Positions 23,800 through 32,841 of a stretch of DNA of 64,000 nt are shown one piece after another; position 1 is the first letter of the stretch; every line of letters begins with the position of its first letter. The notes below the pieces were generated by a model, which saw only the letters and a list, made by a program, of their open reading frames with translations, searched no databases and was not told the origin of the DNA. The stretch covers positions 1,798,001 through 1,862,000 of the forward strand of contig NZ_VFPH01000001.1 of assembly GCF_006717045.1 (NCBI RefSeq), written 5' to 3'. The DNA comes from Pseudonocardia cypriaca (GTDB lineage: Bacteria > Actinomycetota > Actinomycetes > Mycobacteriales > Pseudonocardiaceae). Both the position numbers and the translations under genes were made by a program.

Positions 23800-25313
23800 A
23801 TGATCCATTCCGGTCCCCGGCCATTGCCGTTCCGGCCGATCCGGCTGGTTCTGATGATTTCGACGGTCCTCACCGCGGTGAGTCTCGCCGTCGCGATCGC
23901 CGCTCCCGATCGGGACGCGCGCGACGAGTTCGCGCGCTGGCTCGACGTGCTCGGGGAGAACACCCTGCCGGGGTGGTGGAACACCGCACTCCTGCTCGCG
24001 GTCGCGCTCGCGTGTGCGGTGACCGGTGCGGCCGCCATGGCGGGCGGGGTGTTCGGCGCGGGTGCCTGGTTCACGGGTGCGGGGATCGTCGCGGCGTTCT
24101 CGCTGGCCGAGCTCAGCGGCGTGCACCGCAGGCTCGGCGGGATCGGCCGCCTCGTGCTCGGGGAGGATGCGCTCACCCGGAACTGGTTCGCGATGGCCGC
24201 TCTCGTCGTACCGGTGCTCGCCGCGGTGCTGCTCGTGCTGGCGGCGCGGCTCGGCGTCCCGTCGAGCCGCCTGCTCGCAGGCGGCGGGGTGTTGCTCATG
24301 GTGTCGGCGGTCGGTGGGGAGCTCGCCGCCGCACTGCTCGGTGGGCGCACCGGGCCCGCGCTCGCACCCGTGATCGTCGCGCACCTCGGGGAGTTGGGCG
24401 AGAACGTCGGTGGTGCGCTGATGCTGGCCGCGGCGGTGCGCGCACTGGTGGTGTCCCGCGCCGGGCACGCGCTCACGGTCCGGCACCGCAGGGCGGCCCC
24501 GGGCGGTGGCACCGCGCCGGTGCGCCTCACGGCCCTCTGGTGGTGGCTCGGCGGGCTGAGCGTGGCGCTGACCGTGCTCAGCCTCGGGTTCGTGATCGCC
24601 GACCCCGCGCACCCCCTGCTGCGCGACGTGCGCCTCTTCGCCGACCTGCTCGTCGAGCACAACCTGCCCACCTGGTGGAGCGTGGCGTTGCTCGCCACCG
24701 CGGCGCTCGCCCACTTCGCGACGTTCCTGGCGGCGCGGAACGCCGGGGCGCCCGAGGCCGCGTACTGGCTCGTCACCGCCGCCGTGCTCGCCTTCCTCTC
24801 GCTGGACGACCAGAGCCAGCTGCACGAGCGTTCCGAGGAGCTGGGCCGCCTCGTGGTCACCGAGACCGGCGACTTCCCGTTCTACTGGCTGATCCCGGGG
24901 ACGCTCGCCGGCCTGGGCGTCGCCGCAGCCCTTGTGACGCTCGCCGTCCGGGTCAACGCCCGCGCCCGGATGCTGCTGATCGGGGGGATCGTGCTGATGC
25001 TCGCCGCCGGGCTGGGCCTCGAGGTCGTGCAGGGCCTGTTCATGGCCGCGGGGAACGAGGGGACCGGTTTCGTGCTCGGCTACCACGTCGAGGAGCTCGG
25101 TGAGGACGTCGGCGTGATCCTCCTGATCGGGGCGGCGGCCGCCATGACGCGGGTGTCGCGCGGCGGGGGTCTCGCACTGGTGTACGCCGACCACCCCTCG
25201 GACGACCACCTGGTGCAGTCTCCGACCGGCTCGGACCAGCGGGAATCGGACGCCGGCATGCGGGGTCCGATCCCCGCCAGATCCGGCCGCCCGGGGGTAC
25301 CAGGCTCGTCGGT

Positions 25314-25323
<10 letters not shown>
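23800..25323 (+). CDS. Internally duplicated polytopic membrane protein
   Basis: A 507-residue protein with about 12 hydrophobic segments in two similar halves (about 18-215 and 245-450). Matching pieces: ENTLPGWW (53-60) with EHNLPTWW (286-293); SLAELSGVHRR (101-111) with SLDDQSQLHER (334-344); HLGELGEN (195-202) with HVEELGED (429-436). The conserved acidic residues and histidines sit at membrane borders, reminiscent of metal-dependent membrane hydrolases, but I do not recognise the family and assign no activity. The ATG has GAGGCGAGGAG upstream. The 3' end overlaps the SDR gene start by 10 bp. The last 55 residues are hydrophilic and low in conserved features. Confidence 0.75.
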
Positions 25324-26120
<797 letters not shown>

Positions 26121-26164
26121 GTCACCCTGGCGCTGCGCGTTGCGCGGCAGCAGGATCGGCGGAC

Positions 26165-27397
26165 GTGCCCGTCGACAGCGCCGTCCAGCGCCGCATCCTG
26201 CTCGTGCTCGCCGCCGCCCAGGTGCTCGGCGGCGTCGGGGTGGCCGGTGCGATCGCCGTCAGCGCGCTCGTGGCCAGCCGGCTGTCCGGGTCGGAGGCGG
26301 TGGGCGGGCTGGCGCAGACCGGCACCGTGGTCGGGGCCGCCGTGGCGTCGTACGTGGTGTCCCGGGTGGCCACGCGGGCGGGGCGGCGGCCCGCGCTGAC
26401 CCTCGGGTACGGGGTGGCGGCCCTCGGTGGGGCGGGCGCGGTGGTCGCCGTGTCGGTGGGCAGCGCGGCCGCGCTGATCGTCGCGCTCGTGCTCGTCGGG
26501 TCGGCTTCGGCCGCCGGTCTGGCCGCCCGGTTCGCCGCCACGGACCTCGCTGCTCCCGAACGCAGGGCCCGCGCCCTCGCCATGGTCGTCTGGGCGACCA
26601 CGGTGGGAGCGGTCGCGGGCCCCAACCTCGCGGGTCCGGTCCAGGCCGGCGCGGCAGGCATCGGGCTGGAGCCGGCCGCGGGCCCCTTCCTGCTGTGCAC
26701 CTGCGCGTTCACGCTCGCCGCCCTCGGCACCTCGGCCGGCCTGCGACCGGACCCGCTGGTGCTCGCCCGCAGCGCCGCGCCACCCGACCCCGGTCCGCCG
26801 CCGGGTGCCGTCGACGTGCGGGCCGCGCTGCGGGCCTCGCCTGCCGCGCTGCTCGGGCTCGGCGGGATCGTCGTGGGCCACCTGCTGATGGTCGCGCTGA
26901 TGTCGATGACGCCGGTGCACATGGACCACGGCGGCGCGACGCTCACGCTCGTCGGGCTGGTGATCAGCCTGCACGTCGCGGGCATGTACGCGCTGAGCCC
27001 GCTGTTCGGCTGGCTCGCCGACCGCGCCGGGCGCCCCATCGTGCTCGCGCTCGCCGGGGCGTTGCTGGTCGCGTCCGGCGTGTTGTGCGCGCTGGCCGGC
27101 CCGACCGACACCGGGCTGCTGGCGGTCGGGCTCGTGCTGCTCGGACTCGGCTGGTCGGGCTGTCTCGTCGCCGGGTCGGCGCTGCTCACCGAGTCGGTAC
27201 CCACCCGGGTGCGCACCGGGGCGCAGGGTCTCGCCGACGTCGCGATGAACGTGAGCGGCGCCGTCGGGGGGATCGCGGCCGGGCTCGTCGTCGCCGGGGC
27301 GTCCTATGCGGCGCTCGGCGTCGTGGCCGCCGTGATCGCCCTCCCGTACCTGGTGGCCGCCGGCTCGGCAGGGCTGAGGGCGCGCCCGGCCACCTGA
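26165..27397 (+). CDS. MFS transporter
   Basis: A 410-residue major facilitator with twelve hydrophobic segments and a central loop near residues 195-220 (AAPPDPGPPPG). The conserved loop between helices 2 and 3 appears as SRVATRAGRRPAL and, in the second half, as GWLADRAGRPIVL. GTG 26165 (VPVDSAVQRRILLVLAAAQVLGG) puts the first helix close to the N-terminus; an upstream extension would come from non-conserved sequence. The substrate is unknown; drug or sugar export are both possible. Followed by the LacI-type operator of the next unit. Confidence 0.85.
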   Translation: MPVDSAVQRRILLVLAAAQVLGGVGVAGAIAVSALVASRLSGSEAVGGLAQTGTVVGAAVASYVVSRVATRAGRRPALTLGYGVAALGGAGAVVAVSVGSAAALIVALVLVGSASAAGLAARFAATDLAAPERRARALAMVVWATTVGAVAGPNLAGPVQAGAAGIGLEPAAGPFLLCTCAFTLAALGTSAGLRPDPLVLARSAAPPDPGPPPGAVDVRAALRASPAALLGLGGIVVGHLLMVALMSMTPVHMDHGGATLTLVGLVISLHVAGMYALSPLFGWLADRAGRPIVLALAGALLVASGVLCALAGPTDTGLLAVGLVLLGLGWSGCLVAGSALLTESVPTRVRTGAQGLADVAMNVSGAVGGIAAGLVVAGASYAALGVVAAVIALPYLVAAGSAGLRARPAT

Positions 27398-27402
27398 GAG
27401 CG

Positions 27403-27420
27403 GGAAGCGCTTTCTTGACA
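27403..27420 (+). promoter_or_regulatory. LacI-family operator and -35 of Gfo/Idh unit
   Basis: GGAAGCGCTTTC (27403-27414) is a near-perfect LacI/CcpA-type operator core (one mismatch to GAAAGCGCTTTC). It abuts TTGACA (27415-27420). A bound repressor would cover the -35. A good -10 is not obvious. No LacI gene is present in the window, so the repressor acts in trans. Confidence 0.65.
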
Positions 27421-27471
27421 GGGCCGTCCCGGGGCGGCGAGGCTGCGAGCCGCAGTCGTCGAGGGAGAGAC

Positions 27472-28557
27472 ATGGGCACGAGACACCGCGTCGCGATCGT
27501 CGGGGCGGGCGGGATCGCCGCGGGCCGGCACCTGCCGGCGCTGCGCGCGCACGCCGACCGGGCCGAGGTCGTCGCGGTCGTCGACGCCGACGGCGACCGT
27601 GCCGCCGCGTTCGCGGCCGAGTGGGAGGTCGAGCACAGCTCCACCGACCTCGCGGCCACGCTCGAGGTGGCGCGCCCGGACCTCGTGGTCGTCTGCACCC
27701 CACCGGCCGCTCACCACCATGGCGTGCGCGCGAGCCTCGATGCGGGCGCGTGGGTGTGGTGCGAGAAGCCACCGGTGCTCTCGCTGGCCGAGTACGACGA
27801 CCTCGCCGAACACGAGCGTGAGGGCGGCCCGTACGTCGGGTACGTGTTCCAGCACCGGTTCGGCTCTGCGGCGCAGACCCTGCGCCGCCAGATCGCCGAC
27901 GGCACGCTCGGGCGGCCGCTCGTGGGCGTCTGCCACACCCTTTGGTACCGCGATCACGCCTACTACGCGGTGCCGTGGCGGGGGAAGTGGGAGACCGAGG
28001 GCGGCGGGCCCGCGATGGGCCACGGCATCCACCAGATGGACCTCATGCTGTCGCTGCTCGGCGACTGGCGCGAGATCCGCGCGCTGATGGGCACGCTCGA
28101 CCGGGACGTCGCCACCGAGGACGTCTCGATCGCGGCGGTGGCGTTCGATTCGGGCGCGCTGGTGTCGGTGGTCAACAGCGTGCTCTCGCCGCGGCAGGAG
28201 AGCTACCTGCGCTTCGACTTCACCGACGCCACCGTCGAGGTCTCGCACCTGTACGGGTACGACAACTCGAACTGGACGTGGACCCCCCGGGAGGGCGTCG
28301 AACCCGCGGGCTGGCTCCCCACCGCCGACGTCCCGAGCTCGCACACCGCCCAGCTGGCGGCGTTCCTGGACGCGATGGACCGGGGCGAGCGGCCCCCGGC
28401 CAGCGGGGCCGACGGGAGGCGCAGCCTGGAGCTGATCACCGGCCTGTACGAGTCCGCGATCACCGGCCGCCCCGTGCTGCGCGCCGACCTCGCGCCCGGC
28501 AACCCGTTCTACGACCACCTCGACGGCGGCGGTCGCTACCAGGAGGTCTCCCGATGA
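27472..28557 (+). CDS. Gfo/Idh/MocA-family oxidoreductase
   Basis: A 361-residue NAD(P)-dependent sugar or cyclitol dehydrogenase. Rossmann motif GAGGIAAGRH at 11-20, the cofactor/catalytic EKPP motif in WCEKPPVLSL, and a C-terminal Gfo/Idh alpha/beta domain with the GHGIHQMDLM helix that places the catalytic histidine. GAGGGAGA precedes the ATG. It overlaps the PmoA-family gene by 4 bp, a pairing often seen in actinobacterial carbohydrate clusters. The substrate is unknown; the upstream LacI operator agrees with sugar-responsive control. Confidence 0.9.
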   Translation: MGTRHRVAIVGAGGIAAGRHLPALRAHADRAEVVAVVDADGDRAAAFAAEWEVEHSSTDLAATLEVARPDLVVVCTPPAAHHHGVRASLDAGAWVWCEKPPVLSLAEYDDLAEHEREGGPYVGYVFQHRFGSAAQTLRRQIADGTLGRPLVGVCHTLWYRDHAYYAVPWRGKWETEGGGPAMGHGIHQMDLMLSLLGDWREIRALMGTLDRDVATEDVSIAAVAFDSGALVSVVNSVLSPRQESYLRFDFTDATVEVSHLYGYDNSNWTWTPREGVEPAGWLPTADVPSSHTAQLAAFLDAMDRGERPPASGADGRRSLELITGLYESAITGRPVLRADLAPGNPFYDHLDGGGRYQEVSR

Positions 28558-29459
28558 CCCGCCTCACCGTCACCCACGAGCACGGCACGGCGGTCGGCGT
28601 GGCCGCGGGCGACGTGGAGATCGGCCGCTACGTCTACGGCGAGGACATCCCCGCCTTCGAGGCGCCGAAGCCGTACCTGCACCCGATCCGCACGCTGACC
28701 GGTGGGCTCGTGTCGGCGTACCGGCCGAACGACCACCGCTGGCACAAGGGCCTGCAGATGACCTGGTCGCACGTGTCGGGGCAGAACTTCTGGGGCGGCA
28801 ACACCTACGTCCACGGCCAGGGCTACACGCCGAAGGACAACGTCGGCTCGATGCGGCACGACGCGTTCGACATCATCGAACTGACCGGCGCGGAGCTGAC
28901 GCTCTCCGAGGAGCTCACCTGGGTGGCCTCCACCGGGGAGGAGTGGGCGTCCGAGCGGCGCAGCCTGCGGTTCCACGGCGTCGACCCGGCGCGCGGCACG
29001 TGGATGCTCGACGTCGGTTCCGAGGTCACCACCATCCGGGACGAGCCCCTCCACCTGGGCAGCCCCACCACCGCCGGCCGGCACAACGCCGGCTACACCG
29101 GCTGGTTCTGGCGCGGCCCCCGCGACCTCACCGGCGGCGAGATCATCGCCGCCGACGGCGCAGGCGGCCCGGAGACGATGGGCACCACGAAATCGCCGTG
29201 GCTCGCCTACACCGGACAGCACGACGAGGTCGACGGCGGCGCGACGGTCCTCGTCTTCGCGGGCACGACGAGCCGGGGCCGGATCACCTGGTTCGTGCGC
29301 AACGACCCGTTCCCCGGGGTCAACCCGTCGCCCGCCTTCCACGAGGAGATCGTGCTGCCGCCCGGCGAGTTGGTCGTCCTGGCGCACCGGTTCGTCGTCG
29401 CCGACCGCATCTGGACGCGGGCGGAGGTCGAGGCGTTCGCCGCGGAGCACGGTCCGTGA
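28554..29459 (+). CDS. PmoA-family protein (DUF6807)
   Basis: A 301-residue cytoplasmic protein of the PmoA/DUF6807 family. The name comes from a misleading annotation as methane oxygenase; nothing here suggests methane oxidation. Visible conserved parts are PYLHPIRTLTGGLVSAYRPNDHRWHKGL and NAGYTGWFWRGPRD, which keep several histidines in a likely beta-sandwich. It is translated from an ATGA overlap with the Gfo/Idh gene, so both act in one sugar pathway, probably as partner enzyme. The reaction is not known to me. Confidence 0.82.
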   Translation: MTRLTVTHEHGTAVGVAAGDVEIGRYVYGEDIPAFEAPKPYLHPIRTLTGGLVSAYRPNDHRWHKGLQMTWSHVSGQNFWGGNTYVHGQGYTPKDNVGSMRHDAFDIIELTGAELTLSEELTWVASTGEEWASERRSLRFHGVDPARGTWMLDVGSEVTTIRDEPLHLGSPTTAGRHNAGYTGWFWRGPRDLTGGEIIAADGAGGPETMGTTKSPWLAYTGQHDEVDGGATVLVFAGTTSRGRITWFVRNDPFPGVNPSPAFHEEIVLPPGELVVLAHRFVVADRIWTRAEVEAFAAEHGP

Positions 29460-29511
29460 ATGCCCCCGACTGCCCGGGGCCGTCGGCATCACCGCGCTGC
29501 GGCCGGGCCCC

Positions 29512-29700
29512 TCAGGTGCGCCCGGCCCGAACCGCCCGCACCACCAGCCAGATCCCGACCACCAGAGCCACCAGCCCGATCACCAGCCACAGCGGGGAAC
29601 CGGACATGGAGCTGCCGCCGAGCAGGTTGCTGCCCTGCAGGGTCCACACGGCGCCGATCAGGACCAGGACGACACCGAGGGCGGGAAGCACGAATCGCAT
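29512..29700 (-). CDS. Small two-helix membrane protein
   Basis: A 62-residue protein with two hydrophobic helices (residues 3-20 and 36-58) joined by a loop TLQGSNLLGGSSMSGSP. The IGAVWTLQGSNLLGGSSMSG wording recurs in many small actinobacterial and proteobacterial membrane proteins of unknown role, supporting a real gene. It converges on the PmoA gene across 52 bp of sequence without a clear hairpin. Confidence 0.7.
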   Translation of the reverse strand: MRFVLPALGVVLVLIGAVWTLQGSNLLGGSSMSGSPLWLVIGLVALVVGIWLVVRAVRAGRT

Positions 29701-29793
29701 CCTCCGATGATGCTCCCGAACGCGCTCGAACTCCGGTGCGTCAGCCGTTCGGTCGGTCAGCCGGTCCGCTCGGTGCGGCGGGAGCCGGCCACG

Positions 29794-29919
29794 TCATCGG
29801 CGCCGGTTGTACCACCACCAGCGCAGCAGCAGGACCAGCGACGCCAGCAGCCCGAAGAGGACCACGAGCTGCCCGACCGGTGACGAGAGGCCGGTGGGGT
29901 CCTGGGCGAGAACGGACAT
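29794..29919 (-). CDS. 41-residue single-helix membrane protein
   Basis: MSVLAQDPTGLSSPVGQLVV begins a 41-residue reading frame followed by one long hydrophobic helix (LFGLLASLVLLLRWWWY) and a basic end NRRR, giving an N-out or N-in single-span protein. Small proteins of this style with a start like M-x-V-L-A-Q are frequent in Pseudonocardiales. It lies 13 bp after the CoA-transferase gene on the same strand. A GTG three codons upstream is an alternative start. Support comes only from composition and position. Confidence 0.5.
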   Translation of the reverse strand: MSVLAQDPTGLSSPVGQLVVLFGLLASLVLLLRWWWYNRRR

Positions 29920-29932
29920 CACGGACACGACG

Positions 29933-31225
29933 CTACCGGGCTTCCCAGCCGGGCCGCGCGGCTCCGTACGCGGGAGCCGGCGCGGGCCAGGTGAGGGACC
30001 GCCCGTCGACGGTGCCGGGCGGGGCGGCCAGCGTGAGCCGGCCCGCCGGCGCGTCGACGTCGACGAGGTGCGGTGCCGGGTCGATCTCGGGCACGTCGCC
30101 CGGCTGCGTGCGGGGGAGGGACTGCAGCCACGCCGCGGTGCCGGCCAGTGCGAGCCGGACGTGGTGGGTCTCGCCGTCCCGGCGCTGCGCGTCGAGAGCG
30201 AGGAGCGCGCCTGCCGCCGCCAGGTACCCGGTGGCGTGGTCGAGCACCTGGGCCGGCAGGGCGCCGGGGACGCCGTCGGTGCCCTCGGCGTCGGCGATCC
30301 CGCACGCCGCCTGGACGATGCTGTCGAAGCCGCGCCGGTGCGCCCACGGCCCCTCGTGACCCCACGCCGACAGCGTGACGACCACCAGGCCCGGGAACCG
30401 CTCGGCCAGGTCGGCCGGGGCGAGGCCGAACCGGTCGAGCGCGCCGGGGCGGTAGCCGGTGACCACGACATCGGCGCCCGCCAGTAGCTCCTCGAGCACC
30501 GGCCCGTGCGTCGCGAGGTCGAGCTGGGCGCTGCGCTTGCCGGGCAGGGTGTCGTAGGCCTGCAGCGGGAGCTCGGGCCGGTCGGGCGGGTCGAGACGCA
30601 GCACGTCGGCGCCGTGAACGGCCAGCGTGCGGGTGGCGATCGGCCCGGCGATCACCCTGGTCAGGTCGAGCACCCGCGGCCGGCCGGGCGGGCGCGGCGC
30701 GGCATCGCCCAGCACCCGCCGCTCGACGAGCGGGGGCGGCGGACCCGCGGCCGTGCGCCACGCCTCCTCGGTGCGGACCGCGGCGCCGACGCCGCCCGCG
30801 TCGTGCAGCGCGGCCTCCAGCTCGAGCGCGCCGCGCTCGGCGATCGCGGCCGGGACGTCGGCCTCTGCGCAGCCGAGCACGCGCAGGGCTGCCGCCCGGT
30901 GCCACGGGTAGTTGGCGTGCAGCCGCAGCCAGCCGTCCGACGTGCGGTGGAAGGCGGACAGCGGATCGAACGGGATGCCGACCGCCCGGCCGTCGAGCCG
31001 GACGTGGCGCTCGCTGCGCAGGGCCACCGCGAGCGCCGCGGTGTCGACGGCCACCGGCACGCCGCGCGTGGCCGCCAGCAGGCTCGCGCCCACCGCGGCG
31101 GCACCCACGGCGGTGACGGGGAACGTCGAGCGCAGCACCGCCGGCGGGCCGCCGACCCGGATCCGGGGGAGCTCCTCGGGGTCTCCCCCGAGGAGGCCCC
31201 AGACGGCGGGCAGCAGGTCCGGCAC
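29933..31225 (-). CDS. CaiB/BaiF-type (family III) CoA transferase, two-part form
   Basis: A 430-residue family III CoA transferase. The canonical N-terminal motif RVLDLTRVIAGPIATRTLA is not at the start but at 184-202, and the catalytic aspartate motif appears as DHATGY (329-334). Residues 80-160 (AFHRTSDGWLRLHANYPWHR) resemble the C-terminal part of a CaiB domain. The protein thus has the arrangement partial domain plus nearly full domain known in a subgroup of actinobacterial CoA transferases. It moves CoA between carboxylic acids; the acids are unknown. GTG start; divergent from the DUF3046 gene. Confidence 0.82.
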   Translation of the reverse strand: MPDLLPAVWGLLGGDPEELPRIRVGGPPAVLRSTFPVTAVGAAAVGASLLAATRGVPVAVDTAALAVALRSERHVRLDGRAVGIPFDPLSAFHRTSDGWLRLHANYPWHRAAALRVLGCAEADVPAAIAERGALELEAALHDAGGVGAAVRTEEAWRTAAGPPPPLVERRVLGDAAPRPPGRPRVLDLTRVIAGPIATRTLAVHGADVLRLDPPDRPELPLQAYDTLPGKRSAQLDLATHGPVLEELLAGADVVVTGYRPGALDRFGLAPADLAERFPGLVVVTLSAWGHEGPWAHRRGFDSIVQAACGIADAEGTDGVPGALPAQVLDHATGYLAAAGALLALDAQRRDGETHHVRLALAGTAAWLQSLPRTQPGDVPEIDPAPHLVDVDAPAGRLTLAAPPGTVDGRSLTWPAPAPAYGAARPGWEAR

Positions 31226-31241
31226 CCCTGAAGCCTGCCAT

Positions 31242-31247
31242 TACCGT
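31242..31247 (+). promoter_or_regulatory. -10 box of the DUF3046 gene
   Basis: TACCGT lies 6 nt before GTG 31254, spacing for a leaderless transcript. Confidence 0.45.
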
Positions 31248-31253
31248 GGTCGG

Positions 31254-31448
31254 GTGCGATTGACCTACTTCCGGGAGCTGATGGAGACCGAGTTCGGCGT
31301 GGCCCGCGCCGCTGCGGTTGCCCGGGACCACGTGTTCTCCGAGCTGGGCGGCCGCACCGTCGAGCAGGCGCTCGAGGCGGGCATCGAGCCGCGAGCGGTG
31401 TGGAAGGCCGTCTGCGACGCCTACGACGTACCGCCCGCCCGCCGCTGA
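31254..31448 (+). CDS. DUF3046 protein (Rv2738c type)
   Basis: A 64-residue acidic helical protein: VRLTYFRELMETEFGVARAA at the N-terminus and the EALEAGIEPRAVWKAVCDAYDVP-like end with a conserved W-K/C-D-A motif. Proteins of this family sit just upstream of recA in mycobacteria (Rv2738c) and other actinobacteria, as here with only the VOC and WYL genes in between. Function unknown. GTG start is set by the TACCGT box 6 nt upstream. Confidence 0.87.
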   Translation: MRLTYFRELMETEFGVARAAAVARDHVFSELGGRTVEQALEAGIEPRAVWKAVCDAYDVPPARR

Positions 31449-31455
31449 CGACCCG

Positions 31456-31860
31456 TCAGGCCGATGGCGGGGTGAAGACGCCGAACCGGTTGCCGGACCG
31501 GTCGAGCAGGTGGGCGAACGCCAGCCCGTTCGGCGTGGTGACGGGCGGTTCGAGGACCTTGCCGCCGAGCCGCTCGGCGTCGGCGCACACGGCCGCCACG
31601 TCCTCGACGAGCACGAAGAAGACGGCGTGGTTCGCCGCGCCGCCGTCGGTGTGTGCGATGCCGCCGGCAGGCTGCCCGCCGCCTGCGTAGCTCACCAGGT
31701 CGTAACCCGGGCCCGAGCTCGGGTCCGGGACGACGTTCCAGCCGAACAGGCCGCCGTAGAACTCCTGGGCGGCAGCGGGCTCGTCCGTCCCGATCTGGAA
31801 CCAGGCGACGGTGTTGGGTGCGGGGGCGTTGGGTGCGGGGGTGATGGTGTTGTCGGTCAT
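31456..31860 (-). CDS. VOC-superfamily (glyoxalase-like) protein
   Basis: A 134-residue vicinal-oxygen-chelate domain with two beta-alpha-beta-beta-beta halves: VAWFQIGTDEPAAAQEFYGGLFGWNV and VFFVLVEDVAAVCADAERLGGKVLEPP. The FYGGLFGW and DRSGNRFGVF motifs are typical for the dioxygenase/bleomycin-resistance-like branch. The reaction is unknown. It is read together with the WYL regulator 44 bp upstream on the same strand, so that regulator likely controls it. Ends 8 bp from the convergent DUF3046 gene. Confidence 0.87.
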   Translation of the reverse strand: MTDNTITPAPNAPAPNTVAWFQIGTDEPAAAQEFYGGLFGWNVVPDPSSGPGYDLVSYAGGGQPAGGIAHTDGGAANHAVFFVLVEDVAAVCADAERLGGKVLEPPVTTPNGLAFAHLLDRSGNRFGVFTPPSA

Positions 31861-31904
31861 GGCACCACCATCGACCGGCCCGGCGACAACCCCCTGTCGG
31901 TGTT

Positions 31905-32612
31905 TCAGACCAGGTTCAGCGCGCGGACGACGAGGTCGTCCGGTAAGTCGCACTTCAGCTCCTCGAAGCTGCGGTGCGGCGACGGCTCGTCGAGCAGGAC
32001 GGCGTGGCGGATCCGGTCGGTGCGGAACACCCGGCCCTCTCCCCGCAGGCGGCACCAGCCGAGGAAGTACCAGCAGAAGCTCCCCGCGGTGAACGAGACC
32101 GGCTCCACGACGCGTTCGGTGACGGCACCGGACCGGTCGACGTACCCGATCCGGACGACGCGTCGCGTGGCCACGGCCTCCTCCAGCACCGCGGGCACCG
32201 ATGCGCGCTCGTCGGGCTCCGTCGGCGACAGGAACCGGATGCGATCGGCCAGCTCCTGGGCCGCGGCGCCGTCGACGGCCGACATCGCCGCGAGGATCTT
32301 CCGGAGCGCGCTGCGTGCGGAACGGCTGTACGGCGACCCCTCGCTGCGGCTGAGGGTGATGGCGACCGCGACCGCCTCGGTGGGGGTGAAGTTGAGCGGC
32401 GGCAGGGTGCGGCTCTTGTCGAGGGTGTAGCCACCCGTGCGGCCCACGTCGGCGTAGATCGGCACCCCGGCCTGCTGGAGGGCCGAGATGTCCCGCTCGA
32501 CGGTGCGCGTGCTGACCTCGAAGCGGGCGGCCAGCTCGCGAGCGGAGAGGCGGCGGGGAGCAACCGCCCGCAGCTCCTCGACCAGCGCGTAGAGGCGGTC
32601 GGTGCGGTTCAC
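31905..32612 (-). CDS. YafY-type HTH/WYL-domain regulator
   Basis: A 235-residue transcription factor with an N-terminal DeoR-like winged helix (RLSARELAARFEVSTRTVERDISALQQAGVPI) and a C-terminal WYL domain (VVRIGYVDRSGAVTERVVEPVSFTAG, CWYFLGWCRLRGEGRVFRTDRI). WYL domains bind ligands, often nucleic-acid-derived, and act as activator or repressor. GTG 32612 is chosen because TAGCGT (minus strand, 32620-32625) sits 7 nt ahead of it. The VOC gene downstream is the likely target. Divergent from recA. Confidence 0.88.
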   Translation of the reverse strand: MNRTDRLYALVEELRAVAPRRLSARELAARFEVSTRTVERDISALQQAGVPIYADVGRTGGYTLDKSRTLPPLNFTPTEAVAVAITLSRSEGSPYSRSARSALRKILAAMSAVDGAAAQELADRIRFLSPTEPDERASVPAVLEEAVATRRVVRIGYVDRSGAVTERVVEPVSFTAGSFCWYFLGWCRLRGEGRVFRTDRIRHAVLLDEPSPHRSFEELKCDLPDDLVVRALNLV

Positions 32613-32695
32613 CGCGCTGACGCTAGAGCGGGCCACCGACAGTCCGACCACCGGCGAGCGCGGCATCCTAACCACTCGGCGTGTCCCGTAGTCGA

Positions 32696-32717
32696 TCGAA
32701 CACGTGTTCGCTACGAT
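32696..32717 (+). promoter_or_regulatory. LexA (SOS) box and -10 of recA
   Basis: TCGAACACGTGTTCG (32696-32710) matches the actinobacterial LexA box TCGAAC-N4-GTTCGA except for the last base, and contains a perfect 14-bp palindrome. TACGAT (32712-32717) follows at once as -10 box, so LexA would occupy the -35 region. The leader to the recA ATG is about 118 nt. Confidence 0.88.
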
Positions 32718-32841
32718 TCCATTCACGTCGCGGTGCGGCTGTCCACAGATCGCGACCGCACCCGCAGATCGTCGGTGGCGCCCCCTAACGTCGACGACGA
32801 CCCGACAGACCCCGTCCGAGCACTGAGGTGGAGACCCGGCG

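Noticed and set aside
29933..31225. CoA transferase as a chimera caused by assembly error
   Set aside because: The order of partial C-terminal-like part followed by a canonical domain occurs in a known subgroup of such enzymes, and the frame is intact throughout.
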